A DNA stretch of 64,000 nt from Amia ocellicauda (GCF_036373705.1 NC_089852.1:31385707-31449706), one strand, 5' to 3'; positions 21,850 to 33,640 are shown, counted from the stretch's first letter. Notes: generated from the letters alone by a model not told the origin. Numbers and translations are program-made.

Positions 21850-23056
21850 TCACCTAAAGGATTATTAGGAACACCATACTAATACTGTGTTTGACCCCCT
21901 TTCGCCTTCAGAACTGCCTTAATTCTACGTGGCATTGATTCAACAAGGTGCTGAAAGCATTCTTTAGAAATGTTGGCCCATATTGATAGGATAGCATCTT
22001 GCAGTTGATGGAGATTTGTGGGATGCACGAAGCTCCCGTTCCACCACATCCCAAAGATGCTCTATTGGGTTGAGATCTGGTGACTGTGGGGGCCAGTTTA
22101 GTGCAGTGAACTCATTGTCATGTTCAAGAAACCAATTTGAAATGATTCGACCTTTGTGACATGGTGCATTATCCTGCTGGAAGTAGCCATCAGAGGATGG
22201 GTACATGGTGGTCATAAAGGGATGGACATGGTCAGAAACAATGCTCAGGTAGGCCGTGGCATTTAAACGATGCCCAATTGGCACTAAGGGGCCTAAAGTG
22301 TGCCAAGAAAACATCCCCCACACCATTACACCACCACCACCAGCCTGCACAGTGGTAACAAGGCATGATGGATCCATGTTCTCATTCTGTTTACGCCAAA
22401 TTCTGACTCTACCATCTGAATGTCTCAACAGAAATCGAGACTCATCAGACCAGGCAACATTTTTCCAGTCTTCAACTGTCCAATTTTGGTGAGCTTGTGC
22501 AAATTGTAGCCTCTTTTTCCTATTTGTAGTGGAGATGAGTGGTACCCGGTGGGGTCTTCTGCTGTTGTAGCCCATCCGCCTCAAGGTTGTACATGTTGTG
22601 GCTTCACAAATGCTTTGCTGCATACCTCGGTTGTAATGAGTGGTTATTTCAGTCAAAGTTGCTCTTCTATCAGCTTGAATCAGTCGGCCCATTCTCCTCT
22701 GATCTCTAGCATCAACAAGGCATTTTCGCCCACAGGACTGCCGCATACTGGATGTTTTTCCCTTTTCACACCATTCTTTGTAAACCCTAGAAATGGTTGT
22801 GCCTGAAAATCCCAGTAACTGAGCAGATTGTGAAATACTCAGACCGGCCCGTCTGGCACCAACAACCATGTCACGCTCAAAATTGCTTAAATCACCTTTC
22901 TTTCCCATTCAGACATACAGTTTGGAGTTCAGGAGCTTGTCTTGACCAGGACCACACCCCTAAATGCATTGAAGCAACTGCCATGTGATTGGTTGGTTAG
23001 ATAATTGCATTAATGAGAAATTGAACAGGTGTTCCTAATAATCCTTTAGGTGAGTG
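21847..23056 (-). mobile_element. DD36E Tc1-like element, copy 1
   Basis: 1210 bases with 29-base inverted termini CACTCACCTAAAGGATTATT..., flanked by TA within a TA microsatellite. Sister copy at 39896-41109 in opposite orientation. Confidence 0.9.
21964..22908 (-). pseudogene. DD36E Tc1/mariner transposase, C-terminal frameshift
   Basis: Open for 314 codons. The HTH region is N-terminal (residues about 1-120), with D155 (AWSDESRF), D246 (FQQDNAPCH) and E283 ([11 protein letters not shown]). The 36 residues between the last two match the DD36E group, described in vertebrates as Incomer-like. Compared with the sister copy an 11-base deletion between two GTGC repeats, around 22031, shifts the frame after residue about 294. 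The normal C-terminus is replaced by about 20 unrelated residues. The catalytic residues remain; activity is doubtful. Confidence 0.85.
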
Positions 23057-23068
23057 TATATATATGTA

Positions 23069-24790
23069 TTACAGAAAAGTATCCATCTCCCTCAGCCCGC
23101 CAGTTCTACCAGCGGGCAAGACGGAGGAAGGAAAGGTGCTTGCGGAGGAGACAGGGAAAAGAGCATATGAGGCCTTTTTAATAAGACAATGAATGAGTTG
23201 TAAAGCCAGATAGATACAAATGAAGAAGACCAGCGCATAGACGACCAAGTGTAGAATGCCGCCACCCAGATTTGTTAACCAGGACCACCACCCTCCTGTG
23301 GAGGGGTTGGTGTCCCGTAATTGGTTACCCACTTTACATATGTGATCAGCCAAATCATAGATATGTTCAGAAGAATCGGGTATGTATGTACAACACTCCT
23401 TACCTATGAGGGCACATGTACCTCCTTGGGCAGCTAACATGTAATCTAAAGCTACACGGTTCTGCAGTGTAACTGTCCTGGTGGCCACCACTTCAGTGGT
23501 GATGTTAGACAAAGCGTCAGCGGTATCATTAGCAACAGTTTCTATGTCACGTGTGCCTCTGGGCTCAGGAACAGAGGACCCAGGTGCAGAGCTGAATCGA
23601 GGGGTAGTCGTGAAGGCATGGGTCGGGTACCGGCAGGTCAGGACCAGAGAGGCAAGGCAGAGTTGTGGTCAAGGTCACAGGCGGGGGTCGGAGGAGAGGA
23701 AACAAGGCTCGGAAGGAAACAGGGCTCGGAAGGAAACAGGGCTCGGAGTCGCAAGCAGTACTGACGAAACTTCGCCACGAGTGAGGGCAGTGAGGGGTTT
23801 AAGACGGGTAGCAGGAACAGGAAAGAAAGGTGCAGAGCCAATGAAAACCGAGGACAGGAGCAGAAGTGCACAAGGGTGTGGAGGAATGTTAATTGATGAA
23901 AAGGAACAATGAAGGGAAATGGAAAGACAGGGAGACAGCGGCCTCTAGTGGAGATGGAGGATGATGGCTGAAAACCATGACATTCTAGCACTGATGCAAT
24001 CACGCGGATTTCTTTAGTATTCCATGCTACCCCAAAATTAGGAAATAATGTCATAAAAAAAATCTAGTACTTTCATATATTTCTCTTGCATGCAGATGGC
24101 TGACAGGGATGCCCGGGAGCGGGGGCACATGGCTTATTGCCAGATACACATATCCCAAATAGCAGCAACCAGTGAAATTTACAGGGAGTATCCAATAAGC
24201 CTTGAGGCCACAAATCCAGTATGTTCCATTGGTGAATGGCATTAGGGTATTATAGGTGAAGTTATGATAGAGCATATGTTTGGATTTATTCCCGTCATGT
24301 TACGTGAGCCGAGAACTCCAATAGTGATACAACTACTAAACCCTAGCACTCGCCGGAGGGAGGCGTTTTGACATATACATTCCTCGGAGGGGAGAGAATA
24401 GGCCAATTTCAGAGAATACATTCTCCGTCTTGTTACATTAAGTCGGGCAACTCCCCATCCCCCCACCGGTCGACTATACCAGGTTTGATTAGGGTAATGA
24501 GTACAGAGGGAGTTGCTATGATTGTTCTTTTGTCACCATTGTGTGAGACTGGGATTGATGCCTTAAAAATGTGCACCAATATCGTGAAAACCCACACTCT
24601 ACGGGTTCTGCCCCTAGTGGGGCACCACTGTCAGCCACTGCAGGTACATGCATACATATCCAACAGTTTGACACATTTAATACTTGTCCATATGCTGCAG
24701 TGAACTGATGGAATTCGTTCCATTCGTCCTGTGAACTGTGTCTGTCATGCAGAGCATTTGGGGAAGATGTGCTGTTGAAAAGGAAGTGAT
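23069..24790 (-). pseudogene. Endogenous retrovirus env, interrupted
   Basis: A minus-strand envelope relic in several frames. A surface-subunit-like part lies at about 24790-24300, including an N-C-W-I-C motif near 24655. A junction part at about 24240-24130 is rich in Cys and Trp. The transmembrane subunit is at 23983-24050 and 23069-23544, with a C-X6-CC motif (about 23395-23425), a membrane span (about 23200-23265) and a short tail ending at 23069. C-X6-CC marks gamma-type envelopes. Stops, at least one frameshift near 24054 and a solo LTR at 23545-23982 break it. Nonfunctional. Confidence 0.82.
23545..23982 (-). mobile_element. Solo LTR inside env, target duplication TTCTA
   Basis: Plus-strand ends TGTCAC and CATGACA, flanked by TTCTA at 23540-23544 and 23983-23987. 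Minus-strand TTTAAACCCC box near 23800. Clearly related to 39306-39747 (shared CCTCTAGTGG edge and AGTGAGGGCAGTGAGGGG body). Confidence 0.9.
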
Positions 24791-26013
24791 TATATGCTTC
24801 GAGGTTTCATACGTCTCTATATACCCACCCCCCCCCACCCCTCGGCTGTCCACACAGACAAGGCTGTAGTGCGACAGCGAGAGGGCCTGAATAAGAATAA
24901 GAAGAAAGAGATGCATGATACCTTTCTAATCTATATCCATAATTATTTGTTTGCATACACCGCAATTCCCTTTTCAATGTGTTGTCTTTTACGGTGAGTT
25001 CTTCAGGCCTTTCTTCAATTTTTCTGAAAGATAAAATGATGTTAGTTTCAGCACCTGAGAAATAAATCGTTAATGCTCAGTCCGCCTATTCCTGGGCATC
25101 GCCACCCTCCCGTGGCAATCAGCAGAGGTATAGCAACCTGTGGGAGATATTCAGTGTCGCTGGCTCCTGTGAAGACAGATAATAGTAGTCAATTACCTAT
25201 CCATCAGTACTAGCATCAATATGTTTAGCATTAGTAATGTAACTACTCCTCATATCCCAGGACACCACAGTGTAAAGACACAGTGGCACCTGTTTGCAGT
25301 AGAACACACACAGTATGTAATAAGGCAGCTTCCTCATCTCAGTCCCTTAGACTGGGTAATTTATGTATTTCCACTGAGAGTGCTGTCTGCGCCGAGCAGG
25401 GGAAGCCCATGTCACAGACCGGTTCCACCCCCCCTTGCTGGGGGGTTTCCCTTCCTAATATCTCATGCTTTTTTCAATTGAATTATTTTTCATCGAGTTA
25501 TATCTTCAGTAACTGCCTTATTTTCCCTCATATTTAATTCAATCAACATCAAAACTCTTGTGCTGGTAGTGTCAGCACATTACTGTCACACATATCAAAC
25601 TCCCTGTTTCAAGCTTCCCAAGCCTCATTAACTTTCAAACCCCGTGTCAACTTCCTCAAACCTTCATTAACATCGCTCAGACCCTCATAAAACATTGCCC
25701 TGTACCCCAACAGCTGTCTTCTCTTTTTCCCAATTTCTTACTAGACAATTCAAGTTATATTTGATCGATTTATATTATTACTATTTATACGCAATCTTGT
25801 TTGTGTCTGGCCCAGATATGGGGAAGTGCAGCACAGACAGACAGCTCCACAGCCATCAACAGGCCACTGTGGGGGCGTAATGTCTGTGGGAGAAATGGCT
25901 GATACTGACACACAGTGTCGCGGTGTGTGTGTTAAGCTGTTGTGCGAGCCCTAGGGGTTGTCCAATGTATCTGATTATTCCTTGCGTCTACGAAACCCCG
26001 TGCTTCGTGGAGA
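24791..26013. other. Probable ERV interior, no domain recognised
   Basis: Lies between the gag-like and env-like pieces of the minus-strand provirus, where pol would be expected. I could not find reverse transcriptase, RNase H or integrase motifs in any frame. It is either a heavily decayed or replaced segment. Confidence 0.4.
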
Positions 26014-26115
26014 ATGGCAATGCCAAATATATTATTATTATTATTATTATTATTATTTCTTGGCAGACACCCTTATCCAGGTCCACATAAGTGTAATATA
26101 GTTCCTTCTGGGTTT
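26014..26115. repeat. ATT run with SINE-like tail
   Basis: ATT units followed by TTGGCAGACACCCTTATCCAGG, the same tail as at 59570. It interrupts the ERV interior. Confidence 0.6.
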
Positions 26116-26239
26116 TGCACACCCCAGAAGAGACGGGGATCAAGAGATCTCCAATCCCTAAAAGCTGGGGGGTGCTTAAAAATGCGACGAGAGCAGCACC
26201 CCCACACCAGAAGGGGATTATTTTGTTAGTTTCTTCTTG

Positions 26240-28050
26240 TTTGTTTGCTTGAGTTTCTACCTCAGCAGCCCACCGCACCATCTCCTGATACGTGTTTCCA
26301 GATATTCCCATAGCTAGGATGTTTTGATGTCTGTGACATGCCATCTTTCAACATTGACAGAAACACAGCTTGGTCTCTGTCGGCTCTATCGTCTTCAGAG
26401 TGTTCTTGATAGGCTTGGTAGGCTGTGAATTTTCTTTTGGCATGATCTATTACTGACTCGCCTTGATTTTGTTTAATGCCTACTACTATTCCCCATTCCC
26501 CTTACTTTGTCCTAGGGCTTGCTTTACGTCATCACCAAATGCCTCGATCAAATCTGTGCATTCTTGCATGTCTTTTGTTTCCACACAAGCCCAGTTCCCA
26601 GTCCTATGTCTGAGTTTTTCTAATTGAAGCCATACATTGGAAGGGCTTAGACTTTCACTATGACGTGAACATCTCTTGGGTGAAGAAAATGAATCAACCT
26701 CATTTCATTCAGGTTATCCCAAAATAATGTATTACCTTGATTTATTTTCAATTTAGGTAATGAAGCGCAAATCATTTACTTTTCCCCTGGGTAAGGGAGT
26801 ATGTACTAAGGAGGTATATTCTGTGGTTTTACTATCCTGGTCTCTTTTAGTGTGGGTTTTAACCTGCATCGGAGCGGCAGGCACTGTTTTCACATCTGGC
26901 TCTTTATGACTGCATTGGACAGGCAACAGGTCTGGATATAATCCCGAATGACCTGGTAGGGGTGCCGCGCCAAAGCCTCCACTATTATTATTTCGCTCAT
27001 ATTCCCATGCTTTGCGTTCTAAATCTAAATCTAAATCTAGGGATTTCTAAAACTCTTCATTGTGGAACTCATAGCTACCAAATGACGACATTTTAATTTC
27101 CTAGAGTATCTGGTTTTCTATGTATTCATGTCTTCACCACATTTTCTGAAAGACTATAATATGTCACTAAACAGGTAACATTCTCCTGCTTGGATTTTAC
27201 ATCAGGCTGTCTGTCTCATGTGTAGCCTTTTGTTTCCTTTAAATTGACTTTAGCGGACTTGTCCATAACATGATGTTTAACAAACAAATTCTGGTTATTC
27301 TGTGGGGACACTATGACTATATATTCATTACTATTATTATTGATCTGTTTATTCATAGTACATTTGGTATTGTTTTAACGTTTTTCTTGTAGAATCATAT
27401 TATTTCTTTCTTATTTCTGATGCCTGAGGCACTCTGTATAGAGTTAAAAGTCCTCATGGTGAGATCCTCATGAATCTGATAAATCTGTTGTGACAGTTTT
27501 AAATATAATTCTGAAACTACTGGTTACTTCAGTTGTTAGCCTTATTCTGGACTATGGACAATATTAAAAATACAACACATACACAACATAGACATTTACT
27601 TCATATCACCTTCAAAATATACAAATATATATAAACACATTAAGTACATACACATGGATATCCAAAGATAATTCAGATATCCGATCTGTGGCATGTTTTA
27701 TTGACCCTGCAGTGTCTCAAACAGCCCTTTAACCTCTTTATGATGGTATTTGTTTATTTATGAAGCTTCTTATTATTTAGAATAAAATGTCAAATAATCC
27801 CACTTGATTATTTAATTATTTCATCGCCTCAGTTTTCTTGATCCATTGTGATCAAGTTATTCTCTAAATTCTTTTTATTCTGACAAAGGCTTATGAAAAA
27901 AACTTTGTCGGTTTTATCTTGTATTTCCTTGATTTCACCATTCTCTATGATTCCGGGGGACCAGTCCTGTGACCATCCATTATCTAACATCTGTTTCTCT
28001 ACCTTCTAATGTTTTCCCCTCAAAAATTCAATCTTACTTTCGTCAGACAT
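26240..28050 (-). pseudogene. Endogenous retrovirus gag-like region
   Basis: Minus-strand frames begin with an ATG at about 28050 (matrix-like start) and continue in pieces to about 26240. The 26240-26660 part has a capsid-like pattern (NVWLQLEKLRHRTGNWA, later GESVIDHAKRKF) resembling the retroviral gag core. Several in-frame stops and frameshifts are present, for example just after 27094. Order and strand agree with the env relic downstream, so these are parts of one provirus. Exact class unresolved. Confidence 0.6.
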
Positions 28051-28356
28051 GATTTGAAATAGTCCAGTCCGAATGTCTAAGCCAGTATTCTCCTGCAGAG
28101 ACTCACCCGGGGCAACTGAGTGTCTGAATTCGGAAAGTCAATACAAATACAGTGAGGGAAAAAAGTATTTGATCCCCTGCTGATTTTGTACGTTTGCCCA
28201 CTGACAAAGAAATGATCAGTCTATAATTTTAATGGTAGGTGTATTTTAACAGTGAGAGATAGAATAACAACAAAAAAATCCAGAAAAACGCATTTCAAAA
28301 AAGTTATAAATTGATTTGCATGTTAATGAGGGAAATAAGTATTTGACTCCTTCGAC

Positions 28357-29368
28357 TTAGTACTTGGTGGCAAAACCCTTGTTGGCAATCACAGAGGTCA
28401 GACGTTTCTTGTAGTTGGCCACCAGGTTTGCACACATCTCAGGAGGGATTTTGTCCCACTCCTCTATGCAGATCCTCTCCAAGTCATTAAGGTTTCGAGG
28501 CTGACGTTTGGCAACTCGAACCTTCAGCTCCCTCCACAGATTTTCTATGGGATTAAGGTCTGGAGACTGGCTAGGCCACTCCAGGACCTTAATGTGCTTC
28601 TTCTTGAGCCACTCCTTTGTTGCCTTGGCTGTGTGTTTTGGGTCATTGTCATGCTGGAATACCCATCCACGACCCATTTTCAATGCCCTGGCTGAGGGAA
28701 GGAGGTTCTCACCCAAAATTTGACGGTACATGGCCCCGTCCATCGTCCCTTTGATGCGGTGCAGTTGTCCTGTCCCCTTAGCAGAAAAACACCCCCAAAG
28801 CATAATGTTTCCACCTCCATGTTTGACGGTGGGGATGGTGTTCTTCGGGTCATTCCTCCTCCTCCAAACACGGCGATGTTGAGTTGATGCCAAAGAGCTA
28901 GATTTTGGTCTCATCTGACCACAACACTTTCACCCAGTTCTCCTCTGAATCATTCAGATGTTCATTGGCAAACTTCAGACAGGCCTGTACATGTGCTTTC
29001 TTGAGAAGTGGGACCTTGCGGGTGCTGCAGGATTTCAGTCCTTCATGGCGTAGTGTGTTACCAATTGTTTTCTTGGTGACTATGGTCCCAGCTGCCTTGA
29101 AATCATTAACAAGATCCTCCCATGTAGTACTGGGCTGATTCCTCACCGTTCTCATGATCATTGAAACTCCACGAGGTGAGGGGCATGGAGCCCCAGACCG
29201 AGGGAGACTGACAGTTATTTTGTGTTTCTTCCATTTGCGACTAATCGCACCAACTGTTGTCACCTTCTCACCAAGCTGCTTGGCGATGGTCTTGTAGCCC
29301 ATTCTAGCCTTGTGTAGGTCTACAATCTTGTCCCTGACATCCTTGGACAGCTCTTTGGTCTTGGTCAT
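28357..29368 (-). pseudogene. Tc1 transposase with one frameshift
   Basis: The N-terminal 156 codons (29368-28898) hold the HTH region and the first catalytic Asp (LWSDETKI). The C-terminal part (28914-28357) holds [16 protein letters not shown] and [11 protein letters not shown], with 34-residue spacing. A one-base insertion near 28876, visible against the sister copy, separates them. Otherwise nearly full length. Confidence 0.88.
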
Positions 29369-29521
29369 GGTGGAGAGTTCGGAATCTGATTGATTGATTG
29401 CTTCTGTGCCCTTTAAGAGAGTGCTCCTAATCTCAGCTTGTTACCTGTATAAAAGACACCTGGGAGCCAGAAATCTTGCTGATTGATAGGGAATCAAATA
29501 TTTATTTCCCTCATTAACATG

Positions 29522-31356
29522 TGTAGCGTTATGTTGGGTGTATTTTGATAAGAGCATTTTGGCTCTGAGCTGAAGCACTGATCTAAAGAAGACCTCTCCC
29601 CCCCAAAGTTATCAGATTTCCTTAGCTCATCTGCTTGGAGCTGGTTTGCATCGGGGTGACAGTTTTGCGGAGGATGGCACCGAGAGTAGGCCAAATGGTT
29701 TGGAATCCTGCTATGAGATGTCTGGAGAAAGGGGCCTGTGGGTAATAAAAACTCTTTGAAGTGGACGAGAGCCGAAATCCCGACATAGAGGTACGAACCC
29801 GGGCCAACCGGCATTTCCAAAAGATGGCATGGATTGACATCAGTCATAAATCAAGCCCCCCCCCAATAGGACACTGGGGGCTGAAACCGAAATCCAATCT
29901 CAAGAACTCAGGAACCAATCACCTATTGATCTGACAGACTATAAAGAACAGCGCACAGTCTCTTTCTCTCTCTCTCTCACCTGAACCAGTAACTCGCTGC
30001 CACAGCTCAACTTGTAGCTCTGTTGCCCGAACCGGAACCAGAAACCAACCAAGTCTTTGCCGGCAACAGAAGAGTTAAACTGGGAGAAGGAGATTGAGCC
30101 GTACGAAGAATTCTTTTAAAGGACTTTATTAAATAAAGAACTTTACAGACTGCGCTGCCCGCCTGTGCCCACCTGACCAGTGGAGTTTTACAGCTGGACA
30201 ATTGACTAAGTCGACTGTATACGCAAGTGTTCAGTCATTTAAATAGCTATTTGAGTCTTAAGAAACTTGACCCTTGGAACAAACAGGGCCCTGCTTTCCT
30301 CAAAGACTTCGTCTTCAAGTAACTATGGTGGAACCCTGCTTACAAAGAAGATTTTGTGCACAACCTTGGAGCCTTCAAACCAGTGGAAAATCTGTTTGGA
30401 AAAGACTCTACATTCGCGAAACCCCAACTTCCAGGAGCATCGACTGAGTGGAAGTTCTTGGACAAAGCCGAACCGGACTGCCCTGTTCCAAACCACACGG
30501 ACCTCGTGCCGTGTGCTGTTATCTGAGCCCGAAGCCAGAGAGGCCTCTCTGCGACGAAGTTCAGATAAGTTTAACAGTTTGGAGTTCATGATTCATGACA
30601 TTTGAGAAATCAATTAGAAATGTTAATCTGTGATTCATAACTCTAGAATGTGTAATATCATTTAGTTTTCTTAAATATAAATGTGTGTTGCATTAAACTG
30701 TTTTGTTCATAATTTTAGAAATAAAATCTGTCAACGCCGAGAAATATCTTCTTATTCCTGTTTAACTGTTTAGTCTGAAATTGACACAAGTTAATAGACA
30801 TTAGATTATTGGTGGCCCTGCCTATCCTTAATCATTGAATAATAATCAGTTAAGGGAAATTGTGGTAACAAGTAATGATAGGATCTTTCTCGGCACCTAA
30901 ACGTAAATGAGACTGATATATATATATAACGAGAAGTTACCTGACATAAATACTAACCTGCGTAGTTATTTAATGTCTGACTAACAATACTAATGAGAGA
31001 CTCACCTTCGTCTTACTAACCGGTATTGTAGTCAATGTGTTTATAACCTTTTTTGTTTAACAATTTGTGTGTTATCATATGCGATCCCATGGTCTTTGAT
31101 TTGGTCACGAAAGTGATTTGTCTTTGATTTGTTGATCTAGAGTTGAATTTTAATTAGTTTTTCCCTTTTGTATAATTAGTGTAGTGCTACATTTAGTCTT
31201 TGTTTTTGAATAAATTTGACAATTTATATCTTTGGAATTGGTGTCTGCGTCCAATTATTACAGAAATTGAGTTCTACAAGATTCCAGGATTCGTGATAAG
31301 GTGATACTATAAATTCACTTCTTTAATTGAAATTTATAAGTGTACCTTACGCTACA
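29522..31356 (+). mobile_element. 1.8-kb LTR-type element, copy 2, target duplication CATG
   Basis: Starts TGTAGCGTTATG, ends CTTACGCTACA, and is flanked by CATG at 29518-29521 and 31357-31360. TATA box CTATAAAGAA at 29939-29948; AATAAA at about 30720 and 31208. It interrupts the right inverted repeat of a Tc1 element. An open 112-codon frame (30267-30605) equals the one in copy 1 with about one residue changed; no domain recognised in it. Confidence 0.85.
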
Positions 31357-31501
31357 CATGCAAATCAATTTATAACTTTTTTGAAATGCATTTTTCTGGA
31401 TTTTTGTTTTGTTTTTCTGTCTCTCACTGTTAAAATACACCTACCATTAAAATTATAGACTGATCATTTATTTGTCAGTGGGTAAACGTACAAAATCAGC
31501 A

Positions 31502-31715
31502 GGGGATCAAATATCTAACGCATGCCTAGATAGGCAAAGGGGGGTTGTGTGCCCACTTCCCCATCTTCTTGTGGTTTTACTAGAACGTACGTTCTGTACT
31601 AAATTTGTATTGTGTGTCTGCAGAGGGATGCATCTGATACAAACCGGTAGAAGCTGGTCTCATTATGTGCTCTTTGCTAACCTCATGTACGGGTGAGGTA
31701 TTTGGGGCCTCTTCA
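31502..31715 (-). mobile_element. ERV LTR fragment, minus orientation
   Basis: Inverse of 19278-19480, with its TGAAGAGG start at 31715. Position and strand suit the 5' LTR of the minus-strand gag/env provirus. Most of the LTR is missing at the junction with the truncated Tc1 end. Confidence 0.65.
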
Positions 31716-31868
31716 AAGGATAATGCCAATTTTTTTCTTTTTTTGGCAACTTTATTTTGTGCCGTTTGAGTAACAAAGGCTTTTTCCTAGATTAATAGAA
31801 TAGAAAAAGAAAGACAAAACAAAACCAATAAAGCAACAGTGCATATTAAAATAGCATTTCTTACACAT

Positions 31869-32369
31869 TGCCATGGTTCCCAAGCACTCTAGAGGCCGCC
31901 ATTTCCCTGCCTTTTCAATTCCCTGCTTTCATCTTTCAATCAATCTATTTACATTACGGAAACCCTTGCGCACTCTTGTTACCACTGTCTGCTCTCATTC
32001 ACCCTGCACCTCCCAACCTAGTTTCCTAATCCCCTCACTTCCCTCAGTCTGGGTGAAGTTTTGCCAGTGTTTACTGCAACTCTAAGCATTCTCCCTGTGC
32101 ACTGTCTGTGAAGCCTTGTTTCCTTGCGCCTTGGATTTTCCTTGTTTTCGTGACCCCTTACCTGACTTCCCGACCACAACTCTGTCTCTCCCTTGCTTGC
32201 TCTGTTTGCCTGATTGCCTGACCATCACCTGTGACCACGATTACTTCTGTGCACAGCCCTTGATTGCCCTAATCTGCCAACACCTGACCCGCGCCTGTCT
32301 GACCACCCCGACCACACACTGCAATTGGGTCCCCAGCTCCCGTGCCCCGCGGTAAACCTGCCTATGATA
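31869..32369 (+). mobile_element. Solo LTR, target duplication CACAT
   Basis: Begins TGCCATGGTTCCC and ends CTATGATA (decayed TGTCA/TGACA ends), with CACAT at 31864-31868 and 32370-32374. It shares CTCTAGAGGCCGCC and the downstream layout with the minus-strand LTRs at 23545 and 39306. Confidence 0.75.
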
Positions 32370-32376
32370 CACATAT

Positions 32377-32752
32377 TGTCACAATTATTCAAATTTACTC
32401 ATCAAACACACCTGTTTCACATTACCCTGCTCATTATCTATAGTACTTAATCCCCTTTATTTCTAACACCATTTGCTAAGTCTTGTAAGTCACTCTAGCT
32501 ACTTTTCTGAGTGTTTTTGTGTGTTTTTGCTTTCTGTTTATCGACCATTGCTTTTGCTGTTTTGACCATCACTTCTCGAATCTCCTGCTCTATCGAGTTC
32601 CCCTAAGCACTTGATCTCCTGCCTGTTTTACTGACACTGCCTATAGCCTGATCTCCATTGTTCCTATTGCCGGCCCAAGACCCTGTACTTTTATCGACTG
32701 CCCTGTTCTGCTCTGCGCTTCGGTTCTTACCCCGTCCCCTGCCAGAGTAACA
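32377..32752 (+). mobile_element. LTR-like sequence
   Basis: Runs from TGTCACAATTATTC to CAGAGTAACA immediately after the previous solo LTR. The pyrimidine-rich layout resembles the same family, but there is no target duplication and no clear TATA box. Confidence 0.4.
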
Positions 32753-32789
32753 ATTGCACAGAAACAAACCTTCTATTTCTAATACACAT

Positions 32790-33060
32790 TATGAAACTGC
32801 TGATTTTTATAATGTAGATCATCATAACAACATAACAACAGTGTTTCAGGATCTTCCTCTGGCCTTGTGAATCATGTAAATCTGTTCCTGAGTTACACTA
32901 AGAGTTCTGGAGGAATAATGTGAATGTAGCCCTGTGATGTGTGTGTGTACATGGTCTATATAGATACACACCACCAGCATATGATAAAAAGTGATTTAAT
33001 TTATTTGTTGGAGAAATACATTCGAATACATTGGAATTAATTGTATTCGAATGTATATAT
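32790..33060 (+). repeat. OR-unit flank block
   Basis: Matches 44090-44390, 52825-53155 and 57000-57310 (CTCTAGCTCTAATCC...GAATGTAGCCCTGTG...ATAGATACACACCACC). Noncoding part of the duplicated OR unit. Confidence 0.7.
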
Positions 33061-33640
33061 GCTGATGTACAGCATTAATATATTTTCAGTGCTGATGTTT
33101 TAACTCTCTGGGGTCTGCCCTTTGCAAAATGTCTCGGGGCCGAGCGTTCTACGTCATTTTACTCTAATCCTGTCTCCCATAGGTGCTCAAGGCTGCCACT
33201 TCCAAAAACCGGAGGTCTCTAGCTTTTGAATGAACCTAGTTACAGCCATTCGCGTATAAGCAGTGAAACATGTATGTGAGGAGAAGTCTGCCTGGAGCAC
33301 TAAAAAAGTGCTATATTGACCATAAATTCACTTTTTGTTTTTCTTCACTTTTTTGGATTTATTTCTTAAATCTGGTGGGGCAAACACAATTATTTATGTT
33401 ATTTTCCGAATCTCCAGTTTGTGCTGAGTGTTTCCATATAAGACACTTGGCTCTAGCCCTTGTAGTTACAGAGTTATAAGTAAAAATATGACAACAGTAA
33501 AATCAGGTGAAAATGGTGGGGGGGGGGGGCTCAGAGGGAGTAATAAAACATTACTTTCTCCTTAATTACAAGTGTATAAAAGGTGAATTTGAGTTTGTAG
33601 GAAAAATGACCCTGCAGTGTATAATCCCTGAAATGTGTTT
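33061..33640. other. Intergenic, no gene recognised
   Basis: Contains TTTTAACTCTCTGGGGTCTGCCC at about 33100-33120 and a G10 run near 33520. The first resembles ends of fish DNA-transposon relics, but no partner terminus was found. Confidence 0.35.

Larger units (their letters stand above)
28150..31505 (-). mobile_element. Tc1-like (DD34E) element split by an LTR-type insertion
   Basis: The left terminus CAGTGAGGGAAAAAAGTATTTGATCC begins at 28150 after TA. The transposase region follows, then the right inverted repeat is split at 29521/31357 and finally truncated at about 31501-31505, some 20 bases short of the expected end. The total without the insert is about 1.5 kb. Sister copy at 36585-38115. 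Confidence 0.88.

Noticed and set aside
21815..29521. Inversion of the provirus by recombination between the two 1.8-kb elements
   Set aside because: The CATG duplications around copy 2 match each other and the split Tc1 halves are collinear. That would not hold after such an inversion.
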